NCBI RefSeq assembly: GCF_016623585.1
Contig: NZ_JAEHFY010000012.1
Span: 82,217-146,216, forward strand
Direction of reading: 5' to 3'
DNA length: 64,000 bases
Origin: Pedobacter segetis
Lineage (GTDB): Bacteria > Bacteroidota > Bacteroidia > Sphingobacteriales > Sphingobacteriaceae
Shown: positions 37,289-45,257 of the stretch, in pieces
Layout of the letters: every line of letters starts with the position of its first letter
Numbering within the stretch: the stretch's first letter is position 1
The notes under the pieces: model-generated
Seen by the model: the letters and a program-made list of their open reading frames with translations, nothing else
What the model was told of the DNA's origin: nothing
Database searches by the model: none
Made by a program: the position numbers and the translations under genes

Positions 37289-39337
37289 TTATTTATCCTT
37301 TTTCTTTAATTCGCTTTTTGCCCAATTCAAATTGCCAATGGCTAATTTATCATTAGGGTTAATTGCCAAGGCCTTGTTTAGGTATTTTATGCCTTCTTCC
37401 CAATTCTTTAACATATTGTTTGCCGCCCCAATATTAATGTAAGCTTCAATTTTATTAGAGTCGAGTTTTAAAACCTTTTGGCATAAATTTATACATTCTT
37501 GATATTTGCCGGCATTATACATGGCTAAGCTTTGGTTAATGTAATTAGTGATTTTTGTTTTATTGTCATTGTTTTCTGCCTCGGTATAATAAGGTGTTTT
37601 GTTTAAACCTGCAGCAAGGTATTTTTTTGCAAGCTCATTGTTTGGTAAAATTTCTAGGTAATCCTTAGCCGTTGTTGTAAGCTTTTCCCAGTCTTGCAAT
37701 TGGTTATAAGTTTTCAATAATAATTCATAAACATCTGAAGAAGTGGGGTTAATTGCCAATGCTTTTTCCCCAACTTCTTTTGCATCTTCATATCGGTTAT
37801 TTTGTATTAAATATTTAGTATAAAACTGGTATGGTTTGTAAGACTCGGGGTTAAGCGATATTGCCTTTTTAAAATTTTCCTCAGCTTCTTGTGGTAAGCC
37901 TATGGCATTTTTTGCAACGCCTAAATTGATATAAACAGCACCATATTTTGGTGTCAATAATTTTGCTTTTTCAAAATTTGATATGGCATCTTTATAATTG
38001 CCAACTTCCATTTGGGTAAGCCCATAATTCATAAAACCCCTTCCATTTTCGGGGCTTTTTTGTGTAACATCTAGCCAAAGCGAAGATTCTGATTTCCAAA
38101 CTTTATTTCTTTGGGTAACCCCATAAGTATTTAAACCCAATATGCAGATAGCAACTGCAATTAAACTGATTTTAGCGAGCTGATTATTTTTTAATTTATT
38201 TTCATGATTGATCAAATACAGGGCAATGCTATAAGTTGCGCTAAAGGCTAAACCTATAAAAGGGAAAAACATACGGTGATCATTGGTTACCTCTGCCAAA
38301 GGAGCTAAAGATGTGGGTAAAAGTGCTGCACCAAACCAGATCAAGCCGAAAGCTATTGGCCTGGTTTGTGGTTTTTTTGAGGTTTTGAAAATAACGGTGG
38401 CATAGAGGATAATAAAGATAAACCCCATAATAATCCGCTCATCCAATAAATTTTTTATAATGGTAAAATCTGTATCGGCACTTAAACTTGTTGGCAAAAA
38501 GAAACTGATGAAGTAATGTATCCAAACATAGGTTTGTGTAAGCACATAAGGTACAAAAGGATTGGTTGTGCCTTGTATGGCGGTATTTGCCGACATTAAA
38601 TAATATTGTGTAACCAAATTTATAATGGTTAAAGGCAATAAAGTAACCACTGTTTTTATCAGATATTTAAAGTTGGTGGTTTTAAAAAGGTCAGAAATGC
38701 TTAAATTTCTTTCGAATAAAAGGATGTAAAAGAATAAAAGTATGATAAGCACCGGCATGATCTCTTTAAAGAAAATACCAATAAATGCGGGGATAATGTA
38801 TAAGTAATATTTCCTTTTATTGGGATAGGCGATATATATCAGAAATGCCGCTACTACGCAAAAGGTTGATAGCACATCGGACCTTGAAATGATATAGTTT
38901 ACCGTTTCTGCATTTGCGGTATTTAACATATACCAAGATGTTGCAAATAGGGCAATGTATGGGATCCATGTACTGGCACTAACCTTTTGGAGTAGGTTTT
39001 TGTACATAAAAAAGATCATCACACCTAAAATTACGTACCATACAAAAGTTGATAATTGGAAATAGAATGGGTTTAACCCGTTTGCTAACCAATAATCTAT
39101 TGCCAATGTGGTAGTTACCATGGGCCTTAAACCCCAATGCTCTGGATCTACACTAAACATCCTTGGATCATGAAAAAAAGCAGGGATATTGCTTAAATTT
39201 CTGATATATAAGTTGTTAACTATGGTATGAAAATCATCAAAATGGAAACCGTTATGAAAATGATTTGCATAAGCGGCTATTAAAATTATAAATGCCAAGA
39301 TGGAGAGAAGAGCTACATTCTTATCTGTTTTATTCAT
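37289..39337 (-). CDS. Multi-pass membrane protein with C-terminal TPR repeats (TMTC-like)
   Basis: A 682-residue protein. About ten hydrophobic helices fill residues 8-410. The first periplasmic loop has HFDDFHTIVNNLYIRNLSNI; the acidic DD pair after helix one resembles GT-C glycosyltransferases and the eukaryotic TMTC O-mannosyltransferases. About seven TPR units follow, for example AISNFEKAKLLTPKYGAVYI and GIKYLNKALAINPNDKLAIG. The adjacent GT2 gene makes a lipid-linked-sugar-dependent transferase plausible, but no activity is shown. A possible promoter lies right before the ATG (TTG, 16-17 bp, TTTATTTG), nearly leaderless. An IS110 element sits 131 bp upstream. Confidence 0.8.
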   Translation of the reverse strand: MNKTDKNVALLSILAFIILIAAYANHFHNGFHFDDFHTIVNNLYIRNLSNIPAFFHDPRMFSVDPEHWGLRPMVTTTLAIDYWLANGLNPFYFQLSTFVWYVILGVMIFFMYKNLLQKVSASTWIPYIALFATSWYMLNTANAETVNYIISRSDVLSTFCVVAAFLIYIAYPNKRKYYLYIIPAFIGIFFKEIMPVLIILLFFYILLFERNLSISDLFKTTNFKYLIKTVVTLLPLTIINLVTQYYLMSANTAIQGTTNPFVPYVLTQTYVWIHYFISFFLPTSLSADTDFTIIKNLLDERIIMGFIFIILYATVIFKTSKKPQTRPIAFGLIWFGAALLPTSLAPLAEVTNDHRMFFPFIGLAFSATYSIALYLINHENKLKNNQLAKISLIAVAICILGLNTYGVTQRNKVWKSESSLWLDVTQKSPENGRGFMNYGLTQMEVGNYKDAISNFEKAKLLTPKYGAVYINLGVAKNAIGLPQEAEENFKKAISLNPESYKPYQFYTKYLIQNNRYEDAKEVGEKALAINPTSSDVYELLLKTYNQLQDWEKLTTTAKDYLEILPNNELAKKYLAAGLNKTPYYTEAENNDNKTKITNYINQSLAMYNAGKYQECINLCQKVLKLDSNKIEAYINIGAANNMLKNWEEGIKYLNKALAINPNDKLAIGNLNWAKSELKKKDK

Positions 39338-39429
39338 TATCGCAAATAAAGTAAAAGTTTACTTGCAATTTTAGTAAGTTGCTGGTTAAAAACCAAAGAA
39401 AGAGGTTAAATAAACCTGATAGTAGTGAA

Positions 39430-39466
39430 AAGCCCGCAGGACGATGCGAGCGGACTTGTAACGGAA
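39430..39466 (-). repeat. Palindromic repeat fragment at the IS110 insertion site
   Basis: Minus strand GCTCGCA-TCGTCC-TGCGGGC (within 39431-39450) folds into a 7-bp hairpin with one G-U pair and is followed by TTTTC. The rest of the likely unit continues to the IS edge at 39467 and resumes at 40905 (CAGGACTATCGGG). This looks like a REP-like intergenic unit split by the element; other copies are not present in this window. Confidence 0.5.
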
Positions 39467-39509
39467 AGGTACTGTCTTAAAAAGCAAATCATTTTTTTAT
39501 ATATTTTCT

Positions 39510-40673
39510 TTAATTTTGCAACAATGGAAAGAGGACTTTAAGCGATTCGTTGTACTGAAGTTCATCTTGTGTAGTGCTGCTTAATTGCGGCACTATTTTT
39601 TTACTTTCTCTTTCAGAGAAAAACGGAAAGAGGTCCTTTTGCTCATCATTACCCGAAATCATCTTTTCCTCATGTTCTCCGCTATAAGGTAAATCATTCT
39701 TCCATAGAGTATACATCACTATCAAAAGCTTTTTCTGAACCGCCACATATCCCTTCATCTTTATTTTACTCCTATCATAAACTCTTTGGTATAGTCTCTT
39801 AAAAGGGGTTTCATCAAATCTTACAACGTTTAAAGCCGGCATGTGCAGTATTCTTCGAATTCGTCCATTCCCCTTCTTTGAAATCTTCGTTCTGCCCACT
39901 CTGTTCCCTGATTGGTTCTCTACCACATCATAGCCAGCATAACTCACCAGTTGCGACTGATTGGTGAACAACTCAAAACCGTTCGTCTCTGCTATGATGG
40001 TGGCTACACTCAATACATCAACTCCTTTGATCAAACAGATATGCTCTACCTTTCGCTTAACCTCTTTATTGCTATCTATATGCCTAACAATCTCTTTCTT
40101 TAGACTCTTTACTTGTTTATCAAACAGGTCAATACTTTTCTTCAGTTGTTTACCCACTTCTTTAGAGGTATAGCCGCTGTGGCTCAATGCGTGTAACTGG
40201 TTCTGAAATACCGTCTTGATTTCCTGGGTACTTTGGTAATGCCTGGTCAATAACCTCAGCTCATAGTTATATCTACCGATAGGTTTCCATTGTTCAAAAC
40301 GATGTCCGATACACATCATCGCCAGTCCCCTGGCATCTACACCATCATTCTTTGTCTTTAACCCCAGGGCCTGCATGTACTTGCTGGACTTATTGGGCAG
40401 TACCACAAATATCTGCTGTCCTTGTTCCGTTAGCCATATGGCCAATCTTTCGTGGTAAACGCCCGTGGCTTCCATCAGTATCTCTACTGCCGTGTCTGTT
40501 TTGCTGTGCTTTGTTAACCACAGTAAAAACTCTTTGAAGCCGGACAGCGTGTTGCCAAACTTTCTTGTTCCCTTGATCTTTGATCGTAGCTTCACATCTA
40601 TGCTCAGCATACATACATCAAACTTGTCCTTGGAAATGTCTACACCGATGGTGTATTTGATTAAATGGTCCAT
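39510..40673 (-). CDS. IS110 family transposase (bridge-RNA-type recombinase)
   Basis: A 387-residue protein. The N-terminal RuvC-like DEDD domain has Asp12 (GVDISKDKFDV), Glu68 (ILMEATG) and Asp110/Asp113 (KNDGVDARGLA). A helical spacer follows, then the helix-hairpin-helix segment HICLIKGVDVLSVATIIAET. The Transposase_20 domain contains NQSGNRVGRTKISKKGNGRI with Ser255 as the likely catalytic serine. Family members cut and exchange strands as tetramers with a guide RNA encoded next to the gene. All key residues are present and the frame is intact, so the element may be active. Transcription runs away from the predicted bridge RNA region, in the same direction. Confidence 0.93.
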   Translation of the reverse strand: MDHLIKYTIGVDISKDKFDVCMLSIDVKLRSKIKGTRKFGNTLSGFKEFLLWLTKHSKTDTAVEILMEATGVYHERLAIWLTEQGQQIFVVLPNKSSKYMQALGLKTKNDGVDARGLAMMCIGHRFEQWKPIGRYNYELRLLTRHYQSTQEIKTVFQNQLHALSHSGYTSKEVGKQLKKSIDLFDKQVKSLKKEIVRHIDSNKEVKRKVEHICLIKGVDVLSVATIIAETNGFELFTNQSQLVSYAGYDVVENQSGNRVGRTKISKKGNGRIRRILHMPALNVVRFDETPFKRLYQRVYDRSKIKMKGYVAVQKKLLIVMYTLWKNDLPYSGEHEEKMISGNDEQKDLFPFFSERESKKIVPQLSSTTQDELQYNESLKVLFPLLQN

Positions 40674-40710
40674 AGTCTTTATCGATTAAAATCAAAAAAA
40701 CCAAGCTTTT

Positions 40711-40886
40711 CTTCTACAGTCTTTGCTCATCTTCATTCAAGATAGTTTTTATGAAAACCTCTTTGGGTACTGTTCAGACTCTCGAAGAAAAAACCGTAAG
40801 GGGTGTGCCTTTCACGTCAACATCGATAATAAAATCGTGTCTTGCCGGACTAATGAATTCCCTATCGGTTTTTAGTCTCTTTTATT
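40711..40886 (-). ncRNA. Predicted IS110 bridge RNA
   Basis: On the transposase strand this segment folds into two consecutive internal loops. Loop one: base stem 40860-40868 with 40794-40802 (7 of 9 pairs), left target guide 40844-40852 (8 of 9 matches to the flank at 40904-40912), distal hairpin 40834-40840 with 40820-40827, right target guide 40809-40813 (5 pairs including the core, to 39464-39468). Loop two: base stem 40776-40787 with 40711-40722 (9 of 12), left donor guide 40766-40773 (8 of 8 to the right end 39468-39475), distal hairpin 40754-40765 with 40738-40749, right donor guide 40726-40730 (5 pairs to the left end, 40900-40904). The length of about 176 nt is close to IS621 bridge RNA. 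The pairing was done by eye. Confidence 0.7.
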
Positions 40887-40892
40887 CAAATG

Positions 40893-40900
40893 TAAAGATA
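40893..40900 (-). promoter_or_regulatory. Left-end -7-like element for the bridge RNA, completed in the circle
   Basis: Minus strand TATCTTTA is one base from TAnnTTTG. In the linear element no TTG lies at -33. When the element ends are joined, TTTG from the right end (minus strand 39488-39485) falls 20 bp upstream, giving a near-consensus promoter. This parallels the junction promoters known for IS110-type circles. Confidence 0.5.
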
Positions 40901-40991
40901 TGAGCAGGACTATCGGGAATGAGTTGCAATACAGCACCTTTTCTGATTTTTATGCAGATATTTATGGAATAACAATTGTATCTGTTGTTGT

Positions 40992-41906
40992 ATGAAAGCT
41001 TTCGATATTGAGAAAATTCCCGCTCAAAAAGGGAAAATAGCCATTGTTACCGGCGCAAACTCTGGTTTAGGGTTAGAAACCGCAAAAGGTTTGGCCAAAA
41101 CGGGGTTTTTGGTTGTTATGGCTTGTAGAAATTTAAAGAAAGCAAACCAAGCTTTAAATAAAATAAAGCAAGAAGTTACAGATGCCAATTTAGAGGTGAT
41201 CAAAATTGATACCTCATCTTTAAGTTCTGTTAGGGCTTTCGCCGAAGATTTTCTTGAGCGCCATCAAAAACTGGATTTATTGATTAATAACGCTGGGATC
41301 ATGGTGCCTCCATTCTCTTTAACGGAGGATGGTTTTGAAAGCCAATTAGGTACAAATTATCTAGGGCATTTTTTATTGACTGGCTTATTATTACCGACTT
41401 TAGAAAACACAAAAGATAGCCGTGTTGTTAGTTTGAGCAGTATTGCACATAAAAACGGCAAGATTAATTTTGATGATCTGCAGTTTAAAAAACGAAAATA
41501 CAGTAAGTGGGATGCTTACGGGCAAAGTAAATTAGCTTGTTTAATGTTTGCTTTTGAAATGGATAGAAGGTTGAAGGCCAAAGGTTCTAAAACAATTTCT
41601 TTGGCGGCGCACCCGGGTATTTCTACCACTAATCTGTTTGATCACATGCCGTTTTTTTATAAGTTAATTAGCCCGGTATTTAATTTATTGATCAGCCAAA
41701 GTGCAGAGGATGGCGCTAAACCAAGTTTAATGGCTGCTTTATCTGATGAGGTTAGCGGTGGCGATTTTTTTGGACCGCAGGGTTTTAAAGAAATGAAAGG
41801 CAAGCCGGGGAAAGCCACTAGCACCTCGCTTTCTAAAAATAAAGAGGTTGCTAAAAAATTATGGTCGGTTTCTGAAGAATTAACCGGAATTAATTATTTG
41901 GATTAA
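40992..41906 (+). CDS. Short-chain dehydrogenase/reductase
   Basis: A 304-residue NAD(P)-dependent oxidoreductase. The nucleotide motif is TGANSGLGLETAKGL (about residues 20-34), followed by a basic ACRNLKKA that favours NADPH. The NNAGIM segment, Ser in SLSSIAH and the catalytic YGQSK (Tyr-x3-Lys) are all present. The length and AHPGISTTNLFDH are typical of the retinol dehydrogenase/WWOX-like classical SDRs. The substrate is unknown. It starts 87 bp after the IS110 left end, so its promoter region may be partly disrupted or replaced by the insertion. It is followed after 8 bp by the vsr gene, possibly co-transcribed. Confidence 0.9.
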   Translation: MKAFDIEKIPAQKGKIAIVTGANSGLGLETAKGLAKTGFLVVMACRNLKKANQALNKIKQEVTDANLEVIKIDTSSLSSVRAFAEDFLERHQKLDLLINNAGIMVPPFSLTEDGFESQLGTNYLGHFLLTGLLLPTLENTKDSRVVSLSSIAHKNGKINFDDLQFKKRKYSKWDAYGQSKLACLMFAFEMDRRLKAKGSKTISLAAHPGISTTNLFDHMPFFYKLISPVFNLLISQSAEDGAKPSLMAALSDEVSGGDFFGPQGFKEMKGKPGKATSTSLSKNKEVAKKLWSVSEELTGINYLD

Positions 41907-41914
41907 TTTAAAAA

Positions 41915-42418
41915 ATGGTAGAAAAACCCTATTTGGTTTCGGAAGATAGAATAAAAGTTCCTCGCTTTAGCGAGGAGGCCGGCTTTTATACTACAAAAAA
42001 ACGAAGCAAAATAATGGGTAAAATTAAGGCTAAAAATACCAAACCCGAGGTTTTGCTACGTAAGGCCTTATGGAAATTGAATGTGAGGTATAGAATCCAT
42101 CAAAAAAATATATTTGGCACTCCAGATTTGGTTATCAAAAAATACCGCTTAGCCATTTTTGTTGATGGCAGCTTTTGGCATGGTTACGATTGGGGCAAAA
42201 GAAAAGAGCAATGGAAAAAAAACAAAGCATTTTGGGTGCCCAAAATAGAGAGGAATATACAAAGGGACCTAGAAGTAAATAAAAAACTAGAAGATGCGGG
42301 TTTTACGGTTATGCGTTTTTGGGATTTTGAGATAGAGAAAAATTTAAACCATTGCATCAATCAGATCATGCTTTATATTGAAGCGGCAAAAGAGCACAAT
42401 ATACCTGCATTAGAATAA
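41915..42418 (+). CDS. vsr: Very short patch repair (Vsr) endonuclease
   Basis: Nicks DNA next to T:G mismatches produced by deamination of 5-methylcytosine. The 167-residue sequence has the family block KAKNTKPEVLLRKALWKLNV and GTPDLVIKKYRLAIFVDGSF followed by WHG. Asp71 of GTPD is the main catalytic/metal residue. Compared with E. coli, the first active-site histidine is replaced by Asp84 (VDG, common in relatives) and the CFWH cysteine is Ser, so the structural zinc site seems absent. No cytosine methyltransferase is nearby, so it is an orphan here. A 6-bp stem palindrome, CCTCGCTTTAGCGAGG, lies inside the 5' part of the gene (41959-41974). Confidence 0.87.
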   Translation: MVEKPYLVSEDRIKVPRFSEEAGFYTTKKRSKIMGKIKAKNTKPEVLLRKALWKLNVRYRIHQKNIFGTPDLVIKKYRLAIFVDGSFWHGYDWGKRKEQWKKNKAFWVPKIERNIQRDLEVNKKLEDAGFTVMRFWDFEIEKNLNHCINQIMLYIEAAKEHNIPALE

Positions 42419-42527
42419 ATTAAGAATTAAAGTAGTAGAATGAAGGCCTTTCTGATGGGAGGGTTTTTGGGAAATTGTGGTTATCACAAATTTTAAGGGA
42501 GTAATAAAATTTTGTTGTTCAAAATCT

Positions 42528-42737
42528 TTATTTCTCGCTTAAATGGTCTAAGCCTATTTCATCTTGAAAACTTCTTTTACTAATGATATCGTCTTCATCG
42601 TCCCAAATGCGACTAAAAAAAGTCCGTTCGTTTTGAATCCTTTTAACTAAAGAACTGATAAATGAAATATCAAACTCGTTTTTGTTCAACTTTAGGGTAT
42701 ATTCTTGGTCTGTAATTTCTAAAACTGAATTTTTCAT
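42528..42737 (-). CDS. Small hypothetical protein
   Basis: A 69-residue protein if started at the ATG at 42737 (MKNSVLEITDQEYTLKLNKN). An upstream ATG at 42779 would add 14 residues, but a weak promoter-like TATGTTTT lies between the two starts, favouring the shorter form. The sequence is a predicted beta-start followed by a helix (SFISSLVKRIQNERTFFSRI) and an acidic middle (WDDEDDIISKRSFQDEIGLD). It resembles small DNA-binding antitoxin-like proteins in size only; I do not recognise a family and see no toxin partner. Confidence 0.55.
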   Translation of the reverse strand: MKNSVLEITDQEYTLKLNKNEFDISFISSLVKRIQNERTFFSRIWDDEDDIISKRSFQDEIGLDHLSEK

Positions 42738-42779
42738 GATTAAAAATGCTGGTGTTAGATTTTTGAAAACATAAACCAT

Positions 42780-43318
42780 ACCAATTAGCTAATGAATTGA
42801 GTATAATTTTATGTTAACTAATATCGGTTGTTTAATATTAAGAAGGTTTTAAGATTGTGTTAAGCTTTGAAGAAAGTTATGGGCTATAACGTTAAAACAT
42901 TTTTATTGATGCGGTAATTTTTAGACCATAAGAGAGCAATATTGGAATAAAAAAGAAATCATTACCAATAATTGAAAGGTTAAGCCTAATAAAATAAAGA
43001 TTGCCAATTCCTCGTCTTCCACAAAATTTTTTTAAGGACAGGTATTTTAACCTTGTCCTAATAGATGTGAAAGAGGGTTATCACAAACCTATCCCAAATT
43101 TGGGAATTTGCTATTATGGTTGATATGAACTACAAAGAAAGCGTTTTGTGCTAAATAAGCTTAATGCCTGTTTAAATTTGGCTTGTTTTGATAAAAAAGA
43201 CAATAAGTATTCTTGAATAACTTGAAACAACAATAAACAGAAGATGAAAAATAAGTTAGGCAATTTCACAACATAAACTTAAACAGGATGTAAACGCCAA
43301 AATTTATTGCATAAAAAA
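42780..43318. other. Noncoding spacer upstream of the lysS terminator
   Basis: No gene is seen. Visible features are a hairpin AGGACAGGT (43035-43043) with ACCTTGTCCT (43050-43059), a perfect palindrome TCCCAAATTTGGGA (43092-43105), and a 9-bp inverted repeat CCTGTTTAA (43167-43175) with TTAAACAGG (43279-43287). None has an assigned role. Confidence 0.5.
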
Positions 43319-43365
43319 GAGGCTGTCTCCTACGTTTGCTTGAAACAAACATAGGAGACAGCCTC
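43319..43365 (-). terminator. Long hairpin ending lysS, GAGGCTGTCTC type
   Basis: A 20-bp stem (43319-43338 with 43346-43365, one C-A mismatch) with a 7-nt loop, 21 bp beyond the lysS stop; the minus strand then reads TTTTTTA. The arms start GAGGCTGTCTC, the same as the inverted-repeat ends at 60205-60332, so it may be a repeat element acting as a terminator. Confidence 0.8.
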
Positions 43366-43385
43366 CTTAAAACAGTTTTATATAT

Positions 43386-45104
43386 TTAATCAAACCAAGC
43401 CATTACCTCATCTTTGGTAGGCATCGTGATTTCTAATTTCATTTTTTTGCGCATCCCACCAAGATCATTAAATACTTTATTTGGGTTAGCGGCTTTTAAT
43501 TCTGCTGGCGAATTGAACCCCATTTTTCTTAAAACCGGTATCCATTGGGCAGGGATCGCTAAAGCCACAAAATCATCATCGGTGTAAACCTTGTTTTTTT
43601 TCTCTGGGCGCATCTGCGGGAAAAAAAGTACCTCTTGGATGCTGCTTTGGTTAGTCATCATCATTACTAAACGATCAATACCTATACCTAGGCCAGATGT
43701 TGGTGGCATCCCATATTCTAAAGCCCTTACAAAATCATCGTCCATAGCCATTGCTTCATCATCGCCTCTGGCAGCTAGTTTCAACTGTTCTTCAAAACGT
43801 TCTTTTTGGTCAATGGCATCATTCAACTCTGAATAGGCGTTTGCTATTTCTTTCCCGTTAACAAAAAGCTCAAAACGTTCTACCAAACCTTCTTTGCTTC
43901 GGTGCTTTTTTGCAAGGGGTGTCATTTCTATAGGGTAATCGGTAATGTAGGTTGGCTGTATCAGCTTGTCTTCTACTTTTTCGCTAAAGATTTCATCTAC
44001 CAATTTGCCTTTTCCCATGCTGGCATTTACCTCTATGCCCATTTGTTTACAAGTTGTTCTTAAAGCCTGTTCATCCATTTTAGAAACATCCACACCAGTG
44101 AATTTCAAAATAGAATCATACATAGAAAGTTTTTCATAAGGCCCGGCAAAATCAATGATATGATCGCCAACGGTAACGGTAGATTTTCCGTGAACGGCAA
44201 GGGTAATTTTCTCTAAGCATTCTTCTACCATACCCATCATCCAGATATAATCTTTATAGGCCACGTAAATTTCCATGGCTGTAAACTCGGGGTTGTGGGT
44301 GCGGTCCATGCCTTCGTTCCTAAACATTTTCCCAAATTCATATACGCCATCAAAGCCTGCAACGATCAGTCTTTTTAGGTAAAGCTCATTTGCGATGCGC
44401 AAAAAAAGCGGCATATCTAAGGTGTTATGGTGCGTATTAAACGGACGAGCCGCTGCACCGCCATGTACGGCCTGTAAAATTGGGGTTTCCACTTCCATCC
44501 AACCTTGATCGTTAAAATAGCTACGCATGGTATTGATAACCTTAGAGCGGATCTTGAAAATCTCTTTATACTCTGGGTTTACCGTAAGATCTACGTAACG
44601 CATCCTATAACGCATTTCTGGGTCTGTAAAACCATCATAAATATTGCCATCGTCATCACGTTTTACAATGGGCAATGGTTTTAGGGATTTAGAGAGAACT
44701 TTGAAATCAGAAACATGGATAGATGTTTCGCCGGTTTGCGTGGTAAATGCGTATCCCTTAACACCAATAAAATCGCCAATATCCAATAATTTTTTAAATA
44801 CGGTATTGTATAAAGTTTTATCCTCGCCGGGGCAAACCTCATCACGTTTGATGTATATTTGGATACGGCCAGTGGCATCCTGAAGTTCTGCAAAAGAAGC
44901 ATTCCCCATAATTCTACGGGTCATGATGCGGCCGGCTATACTGATGGTTTTGTAGGCTGTTTTATCTTTTTGGTAATTGGCCAAAATATCGGCAGCGTTG
45001 GCGTTAATGTCAAAAGCTTCTGCAGGGTAGGGGTTTATCCCCAATTTTCTTAATTCGTTTAAAGATTCGCGTCTTTGTATTTCTTGTTCTGAAAGTGCAC
45101 TCAT
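43386..45104 (-). CDS. lysS: Lysine--tRNA ligase, class II
   Basis: Charges tRNA-Lys. The 572-residue protein has the N-terminal OB anticodon domain (ISIAGRIMTRRIMGNASFAE), class II motif 1 (around MRSYFNDQGWMEVETPILQ), motif 2 (FRNEGMDRTHNPEFTAMEIY), and motif 3 (GLGIGIDRLVMMM). A C-terminal extension of about 65 residues after QMRPEKK (VALAIPAQWIPVLRKMGFNS) is longer than the E. coli enzyme and is typical of Bacteroidota LysS; it looks like a helix-hairpin-helix module. It has a predicted -7 element TATTTTTG on the minus strand (45122-45129). Confidence 0.96.
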   Translation of the reverse strand: MSALSEQEIQRRESLNELRKLGINPYPAEAFDINANAADILANYQKDKTAYKTISIAGRIMTRRIMGNASFAELQDATGRIQIYIKRDEVCPGEDKTLYNTVFKKLLDIGDFIGVKGYAFTTQTGETSIHVSDFKVLSKSLKPLPIVKRDDDGNIYDGFTDPEMRYRMRYVDLTVNPEYKEIFKIRSKVINTMRSYFNDQGWMEVETPILQAVHGGAAARPFNTHHNTLDMPLFLRIANELYLKRLIVAGFDGVYEFGKMFRNEGMDRTHNPEFTAMEIYVAYKDYIWMMGMVEECLEKITLAVHGKSTVTVGDHIIDFAGPYEKLSMYDSILKFTGVDVSKMDEQALRTTCKQMGIEVNASMGKGKLVDEIFSEKVEDKLIQPTYITDYPIEMTPLAKKHRSKEGLVERFELFVNGKEIANAYSELNDAIDQKERFEEQLKLAARGDDEAMAMDDDFVRALEYGMPPTSGLGIGIDRLVMMMTNQSSIQEVLFFPQMRPEKKNKVYTDDDFVALAIPAQWIPVLRKMGFNSPAELKAANPNKVFNDLGGMRKKMKLEITMPTKDEVMAWFD

Positions 45105-45121
45105 TAAATCAAAAATTTGCG

Positions 45122-45129
45122 CAAAAATA
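45122..45129 (-). promoter_or_regulatory. Predicted -7 element of lysS
   Basis: Minus strand TATTTTTG fits TAnnTTTG, 18 bp upstream of the lysS ATG, with TTTC 20 bp further up as a weak -33. The leader would be only about 10 nt. Confidence 0.45.
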
Positions 45130-45257
45130 CGTTTTTATAATTTTATGCCGAAAAATAAAATCAAGAGCCTAATAACTGCCTTTATCAGGATTTGTGATTG
45201 AAGCAATCAAAAAAAGGGGAGCGTGTATTGGTAAATTTATGGCAAAGAGATTTAACC

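Larger units (their letters stand above)
39469..40902 (-). mobile_element. IS110-family insertion sequence, apparently intact (about 1.43 kb)
   Basis: In transposase orientation the right end reads AAGACAGTAC and the left end CATATCTTTACATTTG, each bordered by CT (AG on the plus strand at 39467-39468 and 40903-40904). CT is also the core used by IS621, the reference IS110 element. There are no terminal inverted repeats and no target duplication beyond the core, as expected for this family. Removing the element joins GTAACGGAA, AG and CAGGACTAT. The left noncoding end, upstream of the transposase, is long (229 bp) and the right one short (41 bp), the arrangement of the IS110 rather than the IS1111 group. 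Confidence 0.75.

Noticed and set aside
40352..40689. Open frames opposite the IS110 transposase
   Set aside because: Shadow frames of the transposase gene, no family resemblance.
40759..40763. Alternative right donor guide AAGAG directly after the left donor guide
   Set aside because: Only 4 of 5 match and leaves no distal hairpin; ATGAG at 40726-40730 matches fully and fits the fold.
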